In this document: piece after piece, positions 4,657-6,132 of the stretch | Layout: every line of letters begins with the position of its first letter | How positions within the stretch are numbered: the stretch's first letter is position 1 | Assembly (NCBI GenBank): GCA_937127205.1 | Contig: CAKZLS010000016.1 | Coordinates: 1 to 6,132 of the forward strand | DNA length: 6,132 nucleotides | DNA from: an uncultured Rhodospirillales bacterium | GTDB lineage: Bacteria > Pseudomonadota > Alphaproteobacteria > Rhodospirillales > Defluviicoccaceae | Reading direction: 5' to 3' | Notes under the pieces: generated by a model | Told to the model about the DNA's origin: nothing | Database searches by the model: none | The model's input: the letters and a program-made list of their open reading frames with translations, nothing else | Made by a program: the position numbers and the translations under genes

Positions 4657-6132
4657 ATGGCGACCCTTGCCTCGAACTGCTGCGCACTGCTCGCTCTGTG
4701 CATCGCCCTTTGCTGGCCGGGTGGGCGCGGGCTTGCCGACCCCATCGATGGCACGGACATCATCAAGGCACACGGCCAGTATAGCGCCGCCTATCTCAGC
4801 GATTGGTCGACGTTGCCCACTGGCAAGGATTGGGCGCGGCGGGATCGAGCCGACCGGTCGTTCGAAAGCCTCTCCGGCGACGCCGCCAAACGGTGGTATT
4901 CCGACCAGGACCGCGTCCACATCTCCGGTGAGACTCTGCAAGTAAACTGGCCGAACGCCGACTACGACAATCAGGTGTTTCACATCCGCGACGTCGGCAC
5001 CGTGATCATCGAGGACGTGGCGGTGGTGCACCGGGACGCGGATTATCGCGGCTATCATTCGGTGCTGATCGAGAATTGCGATACCGCGGTGATCCGGAAC
5101 AGTTCGTTCTTCGGCGCCGTCGAGCATTCGCATATCAAGATCAAGGGGTGCCGTGACGTCCTGATCGACAACGTCGAGATCGCCGGGATCGATTACGACA
5201 AGTCCGGGCGTTACCGTTCGGGCGGCGGGATCTTCATCGAAAACGGCAATCAGCACCGGAAAAGGAGTTTCGGCGGACCGGGATGGCGGGAGCTGGAGTG
5301 GCTGGTGATTCAGAACGCCTACATCCACGACCTCACAGGCAGCGACGGAACGCGGCGCAATCACGACGCCATTATCGTCCACACCCCCGCCGACGGGGTG
5401 ATCTTCAACAACGTTATCGAAAACTGGCTGGACCGCCACGGCGACGCGGCCATCGACGTGGGGTTCCGGCGCCCCGGCCCGCCCGGCCGGTTCCTGCGGA
5501 TCGAGCGCAACATCGTCCGCAACGCCAACCGCACCAAGACCCCCGGTGAATTCGGCGACGGCAGCAGCGCCGTGCTATGGGCCAACAACCTGATGATGAA
5601 CGTCTTTCACGGCGACTATCACGAGGGCTGGAGCAACCACTTCGTCCACAACACCTACGTCTGGGACCCCGACAAACTGCCGCTGCTGCTGGAGGACGCG
5701 TTCGCCCTGGATGCGTTCTACAAACTGTGGACCGACATGGACTACCCCTCCTTCGGCCGCAACAATCTCCTTTACATGAACGTGCCCGGCCAATTCTGGA
5801 TCACCTACCAGAGCGGCGGAAAACCGGACAAATACCGCAATCTCCACACCGACCACAGCGTGTATCTCACCACGGCACCCACCCGTACCGGCTGGCTGGT
5901 GTCCGACGCCGACAACGAAGGCCCAACGCTTCGGACCTTCGAGGACTGGAAACGCGTCACCGGCAACGACCGCCACAGTATCGTCGGTGTGGCGTCGCCG
6001 GACGGGTTCATGGACTACGCTGCCGGTGACTATCGGCTGAGCGAACGATCGCCGGCAGCGGGGGCCGGCAGCGCCGCCTCCGTGACGACCCGGGACCCGC
6101 GCATGGCCGTCACCCGGGACTTCCTCGGCCAG
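4657..6132 (+). CDS. Secreted right-handed beta-helix protein (3' end outside window)
   Basis: The frame is open for 492 codons from ATG 4657 to the last base, with no stop in view. Residues 1-27 look like a signal peptide (hydrophobic LLALCIALCW, likely cleavage GLA/DP). Residues ~105-310 carry repeated beta-helix turns such as VFHIRDVGTVIIEDVAVVHR, SVLIENCDTAVIRNSSF, HIKIKGCRDVLIDNVEI and DGVIFNNVIENW, the ladder of V/I and N seen in pectate-lyase-like folds. After 430, FEDWKRVTGNDRHS and DYRLSERSPAAGAGS resemble the C-terminal end of many such proteins, which usually finish 'D.GRPRP....DIGAYE'. Perhaps only 15-30 residues are missing. GGAG lies eight bases before the ATG. An in-frame ATG at 4603 is an alternative that would add arginines and lysine before the hydrophobic core. 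Polysaccharide lyase, epimerase or surface binding are all possible; I see no decisive catalytic motif. Confidence 0.85.
   Translation, partial: MATLASNCCALLALCIALCWPGGRGLADPIDGTDIIKAHGQYSAAYLSDWSTLPTGKDWARRDRADRSFESLSGDAAKRWYSDQDRVHISGETLQVNWPNADYDNQVFHIRDVGTVIIEDVAVVHRDADYRGYHSVLIENCDTAVIRNSSFFGAVEHSHIKIKGCRDVLIDNVEIAGIDYDKSGRYRSGGGIFIENGNQHRKRSFGGPGWRELEWLVIQNAYIHDLTGSDGTRRNHDAIIVHTPADGVIFNNVIENWLDRHGDAAIDVGFRRPGPPGRFLRIERNIVRNANRTKTPGEFGDGSSAVLWANNLMMNVFHGDYHEGWSNHFVHNTYVWDPDKLPLLLEDAFALDAFYKLWTDMDYPSFGRNNLLYMNVPGQFWITYQSGGKPDKYRNLHTDHSVYLTTAPTRTGWLVSDADNEGPTLRTFEDWKRVTGNDRHSIVGVASPDGFMDYAAGDYRLSERSPAAGAGSAASVTTRDPRMAVTRDFLGQ

Noticed and set aside
4585..5439. 284-codon minus-strand frame opposite the beta-helix gene
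   Set aside because: It is antisense to a frame with a signal peptide and beta-helix pattern; its valine/aspartate-rich protein is what the reverse of such GC-rich codons yields.
1..6132. tRNA, rRNA, CRISPR array, transposase or phage genes
   Set aside because: Looked for on both strands by eye in the spacers; no cloverleaf-like set, regular repeat-spacer pattern or mobile-element protein was found.

Overview
This is a GC-rich window with mixed ATG/GTG/TTG starts and good Shine-Dalgarno (SD) sequences at several of them. Its gene families are a DcuA-type carrier, a FolM-like/FolB pair, VapBC, a divergent Lrp/LysE pair and a secreted beta-helix protein. Together they suggest a proteobacterium, most likely an alphaproteobacterium. 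That placement rests on gene content and base composition only, because no marker gene is present. DcuA would fit an organism able to live without oxygen.

Layout: (1) 1-608, plus strand, the C-terminal part of a DcuA-like anaerobic C4-dicarboxylate transporter, whose start lies before the window. (2) 609-766, a spacer with two inverted repeats and no gene. (3) 767-1878, minus strand, a two-gene pterin operon: a FolM-like pteridine reductase of the short-chain dehydrogenase (SDR) superfamily, then a FolB-like dihydroneopterin aldolase that starts at a TTG overlapping the folM stop. (4) 2003-2227, minus strand, the first ~68 residues of a TauE/SafE (TSUP) permease that is cut off, so a gene remnant. 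(5) 2228-2418, a spacer with a small hairpin, a T7 tract and a 10-bp repeat shared with region 2. (6) 2419-3114, minus strand, a VapBC toxin-antitoxin operon with a recognisable promoter surrounded by inverted repeats. (7) 3163-4281, an Lrp/AsnC regulator (minus) diverging from a LysE/RhtB exporter (plus) across a short AT-rich control region. (8) 4282-4656, a spacer of about 375 bp with paired palindromes, a strong SD followed by a GTG and a hydrophobic stretch, and a C7-T-C6 tract. (9) 4657-6132, plus strand, a secreted right-handed beta-helix protein that runs off the window and is probably nearly complete.

How the genes work together: FolM and FolB would both act on dihydropterins (tetrahydrofolate or tetrahydromonapterin supply). 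VapB would neutralise VapC and, with it, repress the operon. The Lrp-type protein probably senses an amino acid and controls the divergent exporter. The transporter, the permease remnant and the beta-helix protein have no evident link to these units. I see no tRNA, rRNA, CRISPR array, insertion sequence or phage gene. Nothing here is clearly an undescribed system. The best leads are the VapBC operator architecture, the TTGA start/stop overlaps, the truncated permease and the odd leader of the beta-helix gene.
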